Below, one piece after another: positions 9,265-17,014 of a DNA stretch of 26,760 nt (its first letter is position 1; every line of letters begins with the position of its first letter). The notes under the pieces were generated by a model. The model ran no database searches. It saw only the letters and a list, made by a program, of their open reading frames with translations, and was not told where the DNA came from. This stretch comes from a virus, in IMG/VR virus record IMGVR_UViG_3300008450_006930, positions 1-26,760 of that record. One strand, 5' to 3'. Position numbers and translations under genes: made by a program.

Positions 9265-9424
9265 ATCAAAACAAAATTTGTAAAAATATTTTATTGTAAA
9301 TTTGGAATTTGCGATAATTATTATTATATTAACCATAATTAGTTATTTAGTTAGGTATATTCTAGACAGTACTCATTAACTACTAATTGACAATTACATT
9401 ATTAACAATTAAAAATTAAACAAA
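9265..9424. other. Longest intergenic region, leader of gp32-like gene
   Basis: A 160-base, very AT-rich gap, the longest in the window. It holds a class 1 promoter at 9301-9332, then about 92 bases of untranslated leader ending in an A-rich run before the ATG. No ORF and no convincing terminator hairpin is seen. The long leader could host autoregulation by the ssDNA-binding protein, as in T4 gene 32, but no clear pseudoknot was found by eye. Confidence 0.6.
9301..9332 (+). promoter_or_regulatory. Class 1 promoter (TTTGG-N19-TATATTAA)
   Basis: TTTG at 9301-9304, TATATTAA at 9325-9332, exactly 20 bases between. It lies 92 bases ahead of the gp32-like ATG and would drive gp32, uvsX and the exonuclease. 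Confidence 0.65.
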
Positions 9425-10207
9425 ATGGCAATCAACATTGATGCGATCAAAAACAAGTTACAGGCACTTCAGACAAAAACCTCTAAACAAGAAAATCTTT
9501 GGAAACCCGCTCCCGGCGTACACCAAATAAGAATTGTTCCATACGTTCACAATCGTGAAAATCCTTTTTTGGAACTTTACTTTCATTACAATTTCTCAGG
9601 AAAAACAATTTTATCACCTATTAGTTTCGGTAAAGCCGACCCTATTGTAGAATTTGCTGAAAAGTTAAAGTCTACAGGTAATAAAGATGATTGGAAAATG
9701 GGAAGAAGTTTGGAACCTAAAATGCGTTGTTATGTTCCTATTTTAATTAGAGGAAAAGAATCAGAAGGTATTAAATTTTGGGGATTCGGTAAAAACGTGT
9801 ACCAAGAAATTTTAGGATTTATAACAGATGCTGATTACGGTGATATTACAGATCCTATGAACGGACGTGACATTGCAGTCGAGTTCAAATCAAAAGAACA
9901 AACAGGTAAAGATTTTCCGGAGACGTCTATCAGAGTAAAACCTAATGTTACTGTTATGACAGACAGCAAAGAAGTTCTTGAAATGATTAAAAATCAACCT
10001 AAAATCACCGAGTTATTTAAGGAATATACTTACGATGAAATCGAAGTTATTTTACAAAATTGGTTGACTCCATCGGATGACAAAGCTACTGAACCTGAAA
10101 ACACTGAAAAAGCAGGTAAACAAGCAGCTATGAAATCTGAAACCACTTCTGCTAATAAAGTAGAAGATGTAGCATCAGCATTTGATGCATTATTCGCTAA
10201 AAAATAA
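9425..10207 (+). CDS. 32: gp32-like single-stranded DNA-binding protein
   Basis: A 260-residue protein like T4 gp32, which coats ssDNA in replication and recombination and recruits helicase-loading and UvsX functions. Visible layout: a short basic N-terminus (residues 1-25) for cooperative binding; an OB-fold core with WKPAPGVHQIRIVPY (26-40), PFLELYFHYN (47-56) and CYVPILIRG (102-110); and FWGFGKNVYQEI (118-129). A low-complexity acidic/polar tail ends ASAFDALFAKK, equivalent to the gp32 C-terminal interaction tail. The Cys/His zinc site of T4 gp32 is not evident; only one Cys is present. It is followed after 11 bases by uvsX. An A-rich leader precedes the ATG. Length is slightly below T4's ~300. 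Confidence 0.85.
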   Translation: MAINIDAIKNKLQALQTKTSKQENLWKPAPGVHQIRIVPYVHNRENPFLELYFHYNFSGKTILSPISFGKADPIVEFAEKLKSTGNKDDWKMGRSLEPKMRCYVPILIRGKESEGIKFWGFGKNVYQEILGFITDADYGDITDPMNGRDIAVEFKSKEQTGKDFPETSIRVKPNVTVMTDSKEVLEMIKNQPKITELFKEYTYDEIEVILQNWLTPSDDKATEPENTEKAGKQAAMKSETTSANKVEDVASAFDALFAKK

Positions 10208-10218
10208 ATTGAAAAATT

Positions 10219-11379
10219 ATGGCAAAAGTAAAGGACAAAGTATCCTTACAGGATGACCTTGCAGTTACCTTAGCTACTAATCTCAATAAGCAATTTAAGG
10301 CATCAGCTTTGAAAGTTGCTTATTTTCTAGAAGGCGACGCCGCTGATTCTCCGAGTGAGATTACAGGGTGGGTGCCGACAGGATGTACCGCATTGGACCT
10401 GGCCATTAGTAATAGACCTAATGGCGGGTTTCCGATGGGTAGAATTTGTGAGATTACAGGCTTGGAGGGTTCGGGAAAATCTTTATTAGCAGCACATGCA
10501 CTCGCTAATACCCAAAAATTGGGAGGACAATCTGTATACATTGATACAGAAAGTGCAATTTCTACAGAATTTCTATCAGCAATCGGAGTCAATTTAAAGG
10601 AAATGTTATACGTTCCTTTGGAAACTGTTGAAGACATATTTGAAGCTATCGAAGGAATTATTGAATCCGTTAGAACTACAAGTAAAAATAAACCTGTAAC
10701 AATTGTAGTAGATTCAGTAGCCGGCGCCAGTACTAAAACTGAAATGGCTGCTGAATGGGACAAGGACGGGTATAACACTTCAAAAGCAATTATTTTATCA
10801 AAAGCAATGCGAAAGGTTACCAATTTGATTGCTCGTGAAAAAATATTATTGATTTTTACCAATCAATTACGTTCTAGAATGAACGCACCTGCATTTTCTG
10901 ACCCATGGACAACTAGCGGCGGCAAGGCAATTGCATTTCACTCAAGTGTTCGATTACGATTATCACCTGCAGGAATGATTAAAGCTGATGTGTTTGGTAA
11001 TGGCGGAAAAGAAGTTGTAGGAATTCAAACTATTGCGAAAGTAGTGAAAAACCGTATGGGTCCACCATTACGAACCGTTGAATATCCTATATACTTTGAT
11101 AGAGGTATAGACGATGATTTCAGTTTATTAGATATGCTGAAAAAATTAGAAATCGTTAACGGTTCAGCAGGTAATTATAAATACGTTGATACTGAATCTG
11201 GTGAAGTTCTTGCATTTAAAACCAAAGATTTTCGCAAAACATTGTTAACGGATAAAAAAATTAAAGATCAGGTATATGAAGCATTATGTACAAAGTATGT
11301 ATTGAAATACAAAGACCATGATGTGGAATTGACTGATGAAATTTTAATTGATGCTAACCTAGATGGTATCGGATCATGA
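10219..11379 (+). CDS. uvsX: UvsX / RecA-like recombinase
   Basis: A 386-residue RecA-family ATPase. Walker A is GLEGSGKS at 81-88. YIDTES (107-112) carries the catalytic-Glu position (E111). Walker B is TIVVDS, ending at D165-S166. The downstream motif LLIFTNQLRSRM matches the RecA loop leading to L1 (conserved Asn-Gln), and TTSGGKAIAFHSSVRLRL matches the L2 / Gly-Gly-x-Ala-[IL]-x-F region. The protein forms filaments on ssDNA for strand exchange and recombination-dependent replication. It lies 11 bases after gp32, its usual partner, and its TGA stop overlaps the ATG of the exonuclease gene (ATGA, 11376-11379), which implies translational coupling. Length is close to T4 UvsX (391 aa). Confidence 0.93.
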   Translation: MAKVKDKVSLQDDLAVTLATNLNKQFKASALKVAYFLEGDAADSPSEITGWVPTGCTALDLAISNRPNGGFPMGRICEITGLEGSGKSLLAAHALANTQKLGGQSVYIDTESAISTEFLSAIGVNLKEMLYVPLETVEDIFEAIEGIIESVRTTSKNKPVTIVVDSVAGASTKTEMAAEWDKDGYNTSKAIILSKAMRKVTNLIAREKILLIFTNQLRSRMNAPAFSDPWTTSGGKAIAFHSSVRLRLSPAGMIKADVFGNGGKEVVGIQTIAKVVKNRMGPPLRTVEYPIYFDRGIDDDFSLLDMLKKLEIVNGSAGNYKYVDTESGEVLAFKTKDFRKTLLTDKKIKDQVYEALCTKYVLKYKDHDVELTDEILIDANLDGIGS

Positions 11380-12449
11380 AAGATTATGTAAAATTATTAC
11401 GAGAATTACGAGACAAACCGGCCGTCGACTCGGCACCAGATGATAGGGTGCTTATAGTCGACGGCCTTTAGCTCAACTCATTTATACGAGTTTTCAGTGC
11501 AGTACCCGTTTGCAATGATGATGGTGAACATATAGGTGGTATTACAGGATTTTTAAAATCTATAGCATTTGTCATACGAAGTGTACAACCAACTCGTATA
11601 GTTATAGTATTTGACGGTAAAGGTGGTTCTGTAAGACGTCGTGATTTATACGCTGATTACAAAGCCGGTAGAAAAATCAATACCAAATTCAATAGGCCAG
11701 ATCATTTAGAAATAGATGTGGACCAGGAAGTGAAAAATATGCGTAATCAATTGATAAGATTGGTTGAATATTTAGAAAATTTACCTGTTACTATTTTGTC
11801 TATAGATAATGTGGAAGCTGATGATGTAATAGCTTATATGACTACCAACGTGTTCAATAATTCTCAGCGAGTAACCATAATGTCAGACGACAAAGACTTT
11901 TTGCAATTGGTTAATAGCAATGTATCAGTATGGCGTCCGGTAGTTAAAACCGCATATACTGAAGAAGTTGTGTTGGAAAAGCTCGGCGTACCTGCATACA
12001 ATTATTTGCTACTTAAATTGTTTTTAGGTGACCCGTCTGACAATATTAAAGGTGTATCAAGGGTAGGTTTGAAGACATTATTAAAGTACGTACCTGAAAT
12101 ACGAGATACTCACATAACTCTAGATGATGTATTACAAATTTGTAACGATCGATTAACTGCTACGAGCGCTTCGTTTTATCAAACTGTATTGGACAACGAA
12201 TCAGTGCTTCGATTAAATTATCAATTGATGCAATTAAGTGATGCTGATATACCAGGTAATGTTAAAAGTATAGTTCGAAACATAATTAATGAACAACCTA
12301 TACCTACAACAAACCGGTTTCAGTTTAAACGATTGTTAATGGAAGATAAGGCGTACACAGCATTTAAAGACCCTGACGGGTGGCTGCTAAGCAGCTTTAA
12401 CCAATTGTCCGGTTTTGCGACAATGAAAAACGAAAATAAAAATACATGA
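11376..12449 (+). CDS. FEN-type 5'-3' exonuclease / RNase H, split by in-frame TAG (probable bypass)
   Basis: The ATG at 11376 overlaps the uvsX stop (ATGA). The frame encodes 31 residues ending RVLIVDGL, then TAG at 11469-11471, then continues in the same frame as LNSFIRVFSAVP to the TGA at 12447. The two parts together make one T4 RNase H/FEN nuclease, which removes RNA primers and 5' flaps. If one Leu is skipped with the stop, the product is 355 aa. Motifs in that product: D29 (IVDGLNSFIR), D78 (VFDGKGG), E145-A-D-D148, D169-D-K-D172, and D217-P-S-D220 followed by NIKGVSRVGLKT (helix-hairpin-helix). All metal-ligand positions are intact, so the gene appears selected, not decayed. Translation from downstream starts only (for example GTG 11718) would lose D29 and D78. 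Readthrough of TAG would add two residues inside DG-x-N. The stop could also be a recent mutation or a sequence error. Confidence 0.85.
11420..11466 (+). promoter_or_regulatory. GC-rich mRNA hairpin just 5' of the in-frame TAG
   Basis: GGCCGTCGACT (11420-11430) pairs perfectly with AGTCGACGGCC (11456-11466); inside, GCACC (11433-11437) pairs with GGTGC (11447-11451) around a 9-base loop. Eight of eleven outer pairs are G-C, in a gene that is otherwise AT-rich. The stem ends on the first base of the CTT codon preceding TAG. A 5' stem-loop at the take-off site is a known element of T4 gene 60 bypassing; the role here is inferred. Confidence 0.75.
11466..11474 (+). other. Candidate ribosomal bypass site CTT-TAG-CTC
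   Basis: Codons 11466-11468 (CTT, Leu), 11469-11471 (TAG) and 11472-11474 (CTC, Leu) are consecutive in the exonuclease frame. Both Leu codons can be read by the same tRNA-Leu (anticodon GAG), so a peptidyl-tRNA could leave CTT and land on CTC, skipping the stop and giving DGLNSFIR with the family spacing DG-x-N-x3-R. Confidence 0.55.
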
Positions 12450-12473
12450 TTCTTTGGGTCATGTATTTTTTTT
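12440..12473 (+). terminator. Rho-independent terminator after the exonuclease gene
   Basis: AAATACATGA (12440-12449, overlapping the last codons and TGA) pairs perfectly with TCATGTATTT (12459-12468) around a 9-base loop, followed by a T-run to 12473. The loop contains the TTTGG box of the next promoter. Confidence 0.75.
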
Positions 12474-12484
12474 CTTTATATTTA
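12453..12484 (+). promoter_or_regulatory. Class 1 promoter fused to the terminator
   Basis: TTTG at 12453-12456 (in the terminator loop) and TATATTTA at 12477-12484, exactly 20 bases between. The helicase ATG at 12489 is only 5 bases past the second box, so a transcript starting here would have a very short or no leader. Confidence 0.6.
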
Positions 12485-12488
12485 AACT

Positions 12489-13853
12489 ATGAGTGATAAA
12501 TTAGCCGTATACGGAACTTCATTTCAAATAAAAATTATAGCTGCATTGTTATCCGATAAATTGTATTTACAACAAATATCGGATATTATATCTCCTGAAT
12601 TTTTTGAATCGGAAGCAAACAATTGGATAGTAGATACTATTTTAGTGTATTATAAGGAATATAAGGTACCGCCCACATTAGACGTGTTTAAAACAAAGGC
12701 TCTAGAAATTACTAGAGATGTTATGAAAATGTCTATTGTTGAAGCTTTACGTGAAGTCATGAAATATACAGATTCAGAAGATTTGTCTTATATTAAAGAT
12801 GAAACTTTGAAATTTTGTAAAAATCAATGTATTAAACGTGCCATATTAGATTCTGTAGACGCACTAAAAAAGGGTGATTATGATGCAATTAAGTTGAAAA
12901 TTGACAATGCAATGAAAGCCGGTGAACCAGTACCGGAGGGTTATGATTACGTTGGTAGTGTAGAAACTCGATATCAAGAAGCATCTCGTGATACTATTCC
13001 AACTCCATGGCCTGTCGTGAATGATATAGCCGGTGGTGGATTTGCCAAAGGAGAATTAGTGATAGTAGTAGCAGGGCCGGGTGCTGGTAAGTCAACAATG
13101 TTAATGAATTTAGGTGCACAGGCATTGCGTTCAGGTAAAACGGTAGTATATTATACGTTGGAATTGTATGAAAATTACATATCACAACGATATGATGCTA
13201 TTATAACCGGTATGGCTACCCAAAATTTAAAGTATCACGTTGAAGACATTAAACGTGAATTGGAAAAACTACCAGGTAAATTGATTCCGCAATATTATCC
13301 AACAAAGACTGCATCATGTAACACATTGCGAGCACATTTGAACAGACTTATATTGAACGGTGAAAAACCTGATATTGTTATAGTAGACTATGCTGATTTG
13401 TTAAAAACTTCGGGTAAAGGTAAAGATTCACATCATTTAGATTTGGAAAACATATACGAAGACTTACGCGGGTTAGCCGGTGAATTTGCAGTACCAGTAT
13501 ACACTGCTAGTCAAGCAGGTCGAGTTGCTGCAGACAGTGAAATTGTAACCGGGGAACAAGTAGCCGGAGCATACGCAAAAATTATGATAGGCGACTTTGT
13601 TATTTCATTATCAAGAAAAGTGACTGATAAAATATCAGGTACAGGTAGATTTTACATTATTAAAAACAGATTTGGTCCGGATGGTCTAACACTACCGTCT
13701 AAAATTGATATGTCTTGCGGTCGAATGCAAATATTCGAAGAAACCTCAGTACAGGGTACTGAAACCAAAAAGACAATGCAAAGTAGTGATGATGTGCTAC
13801 GAAAAACTTTAGCAACAAAATTTAAAGAAATAAACGGTGGAGGGTTAGGATGA
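12489..13853 (+). CDS. 41: DnaB / gp41-like replicative helicase
   Basis: A 454-residue RecA-fold helicase of the DnaB/T4 gp41 type, a hexamer that unwinds DNA 5'-3' at the fork. An N-terminal helical domain (residues 1-145) precedes the ATPase core. Walker A is AGPGAGKST at 195-203, followed by TLELYENYISQRY, the DnaB-type SLEM-like segment. Walker B is IVIVDYADLL with D300. ASQAGR downstream corresponds to the H3 Gln (S-Q-x-x-R), and an Arg-rich LSRKVTD...IIKNRFGPDG near the end matches the DNA-binding/finger region with KNRxGPxG. No primase domain is present, and no gp61-like primase is seen in the window. It has its own class 1 promoter and follows a terminator. Confidence 0.9.
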   Translation: MSDKLAVYGTSFQIKIIAALLSDKLYLQQISDIISPEFFESEANNWIVDTILVYYKEYKVPPTLDVFKTKALEITRDVMKMSIVEALREVMKYTDSEDLSYIKDETLKFCKNQCIKRAILDSVDALKKGDYDAIKLKIDNAMKAGEPVPEGYDYVGSVETRYQEASRDTIPTPWPVVNDIAGGGFAKGELVIVVAGPGAGKSTMLMNLGAQALRSGKTVVYYTLELYENYISQRYDAIITGMATQNLKYHVEDIKRELEKLPGKLIPQYYPTKTASCNTLRAHLNRLILNGEKPDIVIVDYADLLKTSGKGKDSHHLDLENIYEDLRGLAGEFAVPVYTASQAGRVAADSEIVTGEQVAGAYAKIMIGDFVISLSRKVTDKISGTGRFYIIKNRFGPDGLTLPSKIDMSCGRMQIFEETSVQGTETKKTMQSSDDVLRKTLATKFKEINGGGLG

Positions 13854-13867
13854 TGATATTTATTATC
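13852..13867 (+). promoter_or_regulatory. Class 2 upstream motif (ATATTTAT dyad)
   Basis: GATGATA and TATTATC form a 7-bp dyad (one G-T pair). The TATTTAT core starts at 13857, 48 bases before the ATG at 13905, further than at other class 2 sites. Confidence 0.3.
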
Positions 13868-13904
13868 GCCCACACTATTACAATAATAAAACAAACATCG
13901 AATT

Positions 13905-16160
13905 ATGCAAAAAGGAAAGAAGTTTCTAAGTGACCTTAAACTGTACTCAGATTATTTTAAATGGATAGACTCTGAAAATAGATATGAACATTGGCCCGAT
14001 GCCGTAACAAGTATCGTTGATGGTCATAGAAAAAAATACTCACATTTGTCTATTGAACCGTATTTACTATCGGCTCAAGAATCATTAAATGAACAGCTTG
14101 TATTGGCATCACAAAGAAATTTACAATACAGACATAACCAAATAATGAAACACAATATGCGTATGTACAATTGTACCACTGCTCATATATGTAGAAACCG
14201 AGTATTTCAAGAAATTTTTTACGTTACATTATGTGGTTCCGGATTTGGTGGTTCCTTATTGTTACCATTCGTAGCGGGTATATCTAAAATTCAAAAAAGA
14301 ACTTTTGGTACAAAAACATTTGTAGTACCTGATAGTATAGAAGGATGGGCTGATGCACTCGGCGTATTAATGAGTTCTTATTTTGTTGACAACCAACCAT
14401 TTCCTGAATATGCAGGATATGAAATTAAATTTGATTACTCCAATATCAGAGAACGCGGTTCATTTATTTCGGGAGGATTTAAAGCACCGGGCCCGGATGG
14501 ATTGAAACAGTCATTGGAGCGAATAGAAACACTTATTGAAAAATGGATTACAACAGAAGGTAATACAATAAGACCTATATTAGCATTTGATATTATATGT
14601 CACGCAGCTGACGCTGTATTATCAGGAGGTGTTAGACGTTCTGCATTGTCTATGATAGTAGACCCTAATGACCATGAAATGATTAACGCTAAAATAGGTA
14701 ATTGGCGCACGGAAAATCCACAAAGAGCTAGAAGTAACAACTCAGTACTATTACTAAGAAATTCAGTCGTTAAAGACCAATTCGATCATATCGTTAATTT
14801 GAATGAAGGCGATAATGATATTGGATTTGTATTTGCTAACAGCTGGTTTGATGTGTTTAATCCTTGTTTTGAAATCGGATTTACACCGGTATTAACAGAT
14901 ACAGATTTAGTTAAAATTGACTATGATTTTATTTTTGATTTTGTAACTCTCAATCAAAACCAATTTGGTATACAAGGATGTAATTTGACTGAAATTAATG
15001 CAGAAAAATGTACTACGAAAAAAGCATTTTTGCGTGCATGTAAAGATGCAACTATTTTAGGTACATTACAAGCCGGGTACACGAATTTTCCATATTTAGG
15101 TAGTACGACAGAACAATTGTTTCAACGCGAAGCACTATTAGGTGTATCAATTACAGGTTGGATGAATAACCCAGCATTGTTTAATGAATCGCTATTAGCA
15201 GAAGGCGTGTCAATTGTTTTAAACACCAATAAAGAATTGGCTGAGGTATTAGGTATCAACCAAGCTGCAAGAACTACGTGTGTTAAACCATCGGGAAATG
15301 CCGCGGTAGTATTAGGTACAGCATCGGGAGCTCACCCTGACCATGCAATCAAATTGTTTAGAATTATGCAATTAAACAAGGACGCTGATTCAGCAAAGTG
15401 GTTAATGGAAAATATGCCATTTTTAATTGAAGAAAGTGTTTGGTCAGCAAGCAATTCAGATTACGTTGTTTTTGTGCCTATCGAAAACCCTACTAATGGC
15501 TTGTATAAAAAAGACATGAAAGGTGTTGTACATTTAGATAAAATCAAATTTATTCAACAAAATTGGGTAGTACCGGGTACAGTTAAAGAATTAGGTATTT
15601 CATCTGATATCAATCATAATACATCATGTACTGTTATTTTGGATGATAAAAATGCTGTAGTCGATTACATATGGAACAATAGAGAATTGTTTACTGCAGT
15701 GTCGTTTATATCTGATTATGGTGATAAAGATTTCAATCAAGCACCGTTTACTTCAGTATTAACTTTAGATGAAATTATTGCTGAATATGGCGATGGTGCA
15801 TTATTTGCGTCCGGGTTAATTGTAGACGGTTTACATTATTTCAATGACAATTTATGGGCCGCTTGCGACAGTGTAATCAATAAAAATATACCATTAACGG
15901 GTAACAGAGAGCAGGTACTATTGAAAAAATATTGGGTAGATAGAGCCAAACGATTTGCTAAAAACTATTTTAAAGGCGATTTAAAGAAAATGGTTTACTG
16001 TTTGAAAGACGTACATTTATTGCACAAATGGCATAGCATAAATAAACAGTTTAAAGAAGTTGATTTTACTAAAGTACTACCGACTCCTACTTATAAAGAC
16101 ATAAGCAATTTTGCGGCAATGAGTTGTTCAGGCGGCAGTTGTGAAATCACGTATATCTAG
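13905..16160 (+). CDS. nrdJ: Adenosylcobalamin-dependent (class II) ribonucleotide reductase, monomeric type
   Basis: A 751-residue protein close to the ~739-aa monomeric ribonucleoside triphosphate reductase of Lactobacillus. It makes deoxynucleotides using a B12-derived radical and so works with or without oxygen. Key residues: the radical site N319-P-C321-F-E323, the active-site disulfide pair C110 (VTLCGSGFGG) and C359 (GIQGCNLTEIN), and the C-terminal relay pair C741 and C746 (CSGGSC) with the usual five-residue spacing. Conserved blocks LSGGVRRSAL (239-248) and VKPSGNAAVVLGTASGAHP fit the family. The protein looks complete, with no intein or deletion. Cobalamin would have to come from the host, and the external reductant (thioredoxin/glutaredoxin) is not encoded in the window. 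A 13-bp hairpin follows the TAG stop. Confidence 0.93.
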   Translation: MQKGKKFLSDLKLYSDYFKWIDSENRYEHWPDAVTSIVDGHRKKYSHLSIEPYLLSAQESLNEQLVLASQRNLQYRHNQIMKHNMRMYNCTTAHICRNRVFQEIFYVTLCGSGFGGSLLLPFVAGISKIQKRTFGTKTFVVPDSIEGWADALGVLMSSYFVDNQPFPEYAGYEIKFDYSNIRERGSFISGGFKAPGPDGLKQSLERIETLIEKWITTEGNTIRPILAFDIICHAADAVLSGGVRRSALSMIVDPNDHEMINAKIGNWRTENPQRARSNNSVLLLRNSVVKDQFDHIVNLNEGDNDIGFVFANSWFDVFNPCFEIGFTPVLTDTDLVKIDYDFIFDFVTLNQNQFGIQGCNLTEINAEKCTTKKAFLRACKDATILGTLQAGYTNFPYLGSTTEQLFQREALLGVSITGWMNNPALFNESLLAEGVSIVLNTNKELAEVLGINQAARTTCVKPSGNAAVVLGTASGAHPDHAIKLFRIMQLNKDADSAKWLMENMPFLIEESVWSASNSDYVVFVPIENPTNGLYKKDMKGVVHLDKIKFIQQNWVVPGTVKELGISSDINHNTSCTVILDDKNAVVDYIWNNRELFTAVSFISDYGDKDFNQAPFTSVLTLDEIIAEYGDGALFASGLIVDGLHYFNDNLWAACDSVINKNIPLTGNREQVLLKKYWVDRAKRFAKNYFKGDLKKMVYCLKDVHLLHKWHSINKQFKEVDFTKVLPTPTYKDISNFAAMSCSGGSCEITYI

Positions 16161-16169
16161 ATAAATTAC

Positions 16170-16200
16170 GTATTCAGCTATATTTATTATAGCTGAATAC
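16170..16200. promoter_or_regulatory. Perfect 13-bp hairpin between the reductase and the next gene
   Basis: GTATTCAGCTATA (16170-16182) and TATAGCTGAATAC (16188-16200) are perfect reverse complements with a 5-base TTTAT loop. No T-run follows, so it is not a standard terminator. It ends 6 bases before the ATG at 16207 and carries a class 2 TATTTAT core (16181-16187). RNA processing, translation control, or a protein-binding dyad are all possible. Confidence 0.7.
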
Positions 16201-16206
16201 CCATAT

Positions 16207-17001
16207 ATGAACTACCCTGTACGAGGATATTATCACCCAGAAAGTGCATTTGCTACCATTAAAGAATGGCAAAGTGTTGCTAACGAGTTTATCGCATTAC
16301 AAAAAATTGGAATTGATACACGAGGTGGTACTATACCTGATAATCCAAATTTAGTGGCATTAATCAATAAATGGTTTGGTTATCAATTATATGTAGAAAC
16401 ACAACGATATGATGGACTTAAACAACGTGAAGTGTTAAATTTCATAGAAGATTTTGTTAATCATAGAGTATGGGGATTGAAGCAAGAATTTGGCGAGTAC
16501 CTGCATCATCCAAATGATAACGGGTCTTTTATAGATTCAGTGAAAATAGCATTCTTTTATTCTAGAGGAGCTTTGGAACCATATGTATTGTTAGATGAAA
16601 CGTTTACCAATGCCGTTTACGGTACCACTACACGAGAAGTAAATACGTTGCATTGGACTACCAAACAAGGATTTATCAATATTGCAGACTCAATAAGTTC
16701 AGGTCATGAATATGCATTGTCTACATTTACCAAACAATGGAAACCATTTTTCCGACCTGAAAGTAATTATTTACTCAAATTGAGAGGATATCTAGTAGCA
16801 GCATTTAAGTCAGATGTGAAATCCATAGTAACTGACCGCGGTAACCGAGCCGCAAATATGTTTAGATTATCGTATCCGGGAAAAGGTGATAATTTATGTT
16901 ACGGCGATAAAACTACAGATGATACGGGTACGTATTTATGGAATGAGATTATCATTAAGCCCCTAAAAGTGTTAGGGTATAAAAAGATACACAAATATTG
17001 A
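16207..17001 (+). CDS. Hypothetical protein
   Basis: A 264-residue protein of unrecognised family between the reductase and the Smr gene. Text is mixed alpha/beta: a basic/aromatic N-terminus (NYPVRGYYHPESAFATIKEW), a helical middle (REVLNFIEDFVNHRVWGLKQEFGEYLHHP), then LHWTTKQGFINIADSISSGHEYALSTFTKQWKPFF and LKLRGYLVAAFKSDVKSIVTDRGNRA. The Arg...STFT...pattern superficially recalls ADP-ribosyltransferase folds, but the Glu motif cannot be placed, so I do not assign it. No signal peptide or membrane segment. The ATG is 6 bases after a strong hairpin, so translation may be regulated. Function unknown. Confidence 0.6.
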   Translation: MNYPVRGYYHPESAFATIKEWQSVANEFIALQKIGIDTRGGTIPDNPNLVALINKWFGYQLYVETQRYDGLKQREVLNFIEDFVNHRVWGLKQEFGEYLHHPNDNGSFIDSVKIAFFYSRGALEPYVLLDETFTNAVYGTTTREVNTLHWTTKQGFINIADSISSGHEYALSTFTKQWKPFFRPESNYLLKLRGYLVAAFKSDVKSIVTDRGNRAANMFRLSYPGKGDNLCYGDKTTDDTGTYLWNEIIIKPLKVLGYKKIHKY

Positions 17002-17014
17002 ATTAGGTTATAAA

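Noticed and set aside
11469-11471. Genome-wide TAG recoding (for example to Gln), as in some Bacteroidota phages, to explain the in-frame TAG.
   Set aside because: TAG ends several other genes here (4600, 8836, 16160, 21894, 26747) at sensible lengths, and an inserted residue would break the DG-x-N spacing of the nuclease.
11462-11490. TAGCTCAACT resembles a tRNA D-arm.
   Set aside because: No anticodon arm, T-arm consensus or acceptor pairing is found around it, and the bases code for conserved nuclease residues.
11718-12449. A 243-aa exonuclease starting at GTG 11718.
   Set aside because: It would lack the first two catalytic Asp residues, while conserved in-frame coding extends upstream to the ATG at 11376.
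16207-17001. ADP-ribosyltransferase for the 264-aa protein.
   Set aside because: An STFT segment and an upstream Arg are present but no convincing catalytic Glu motif could be placed.
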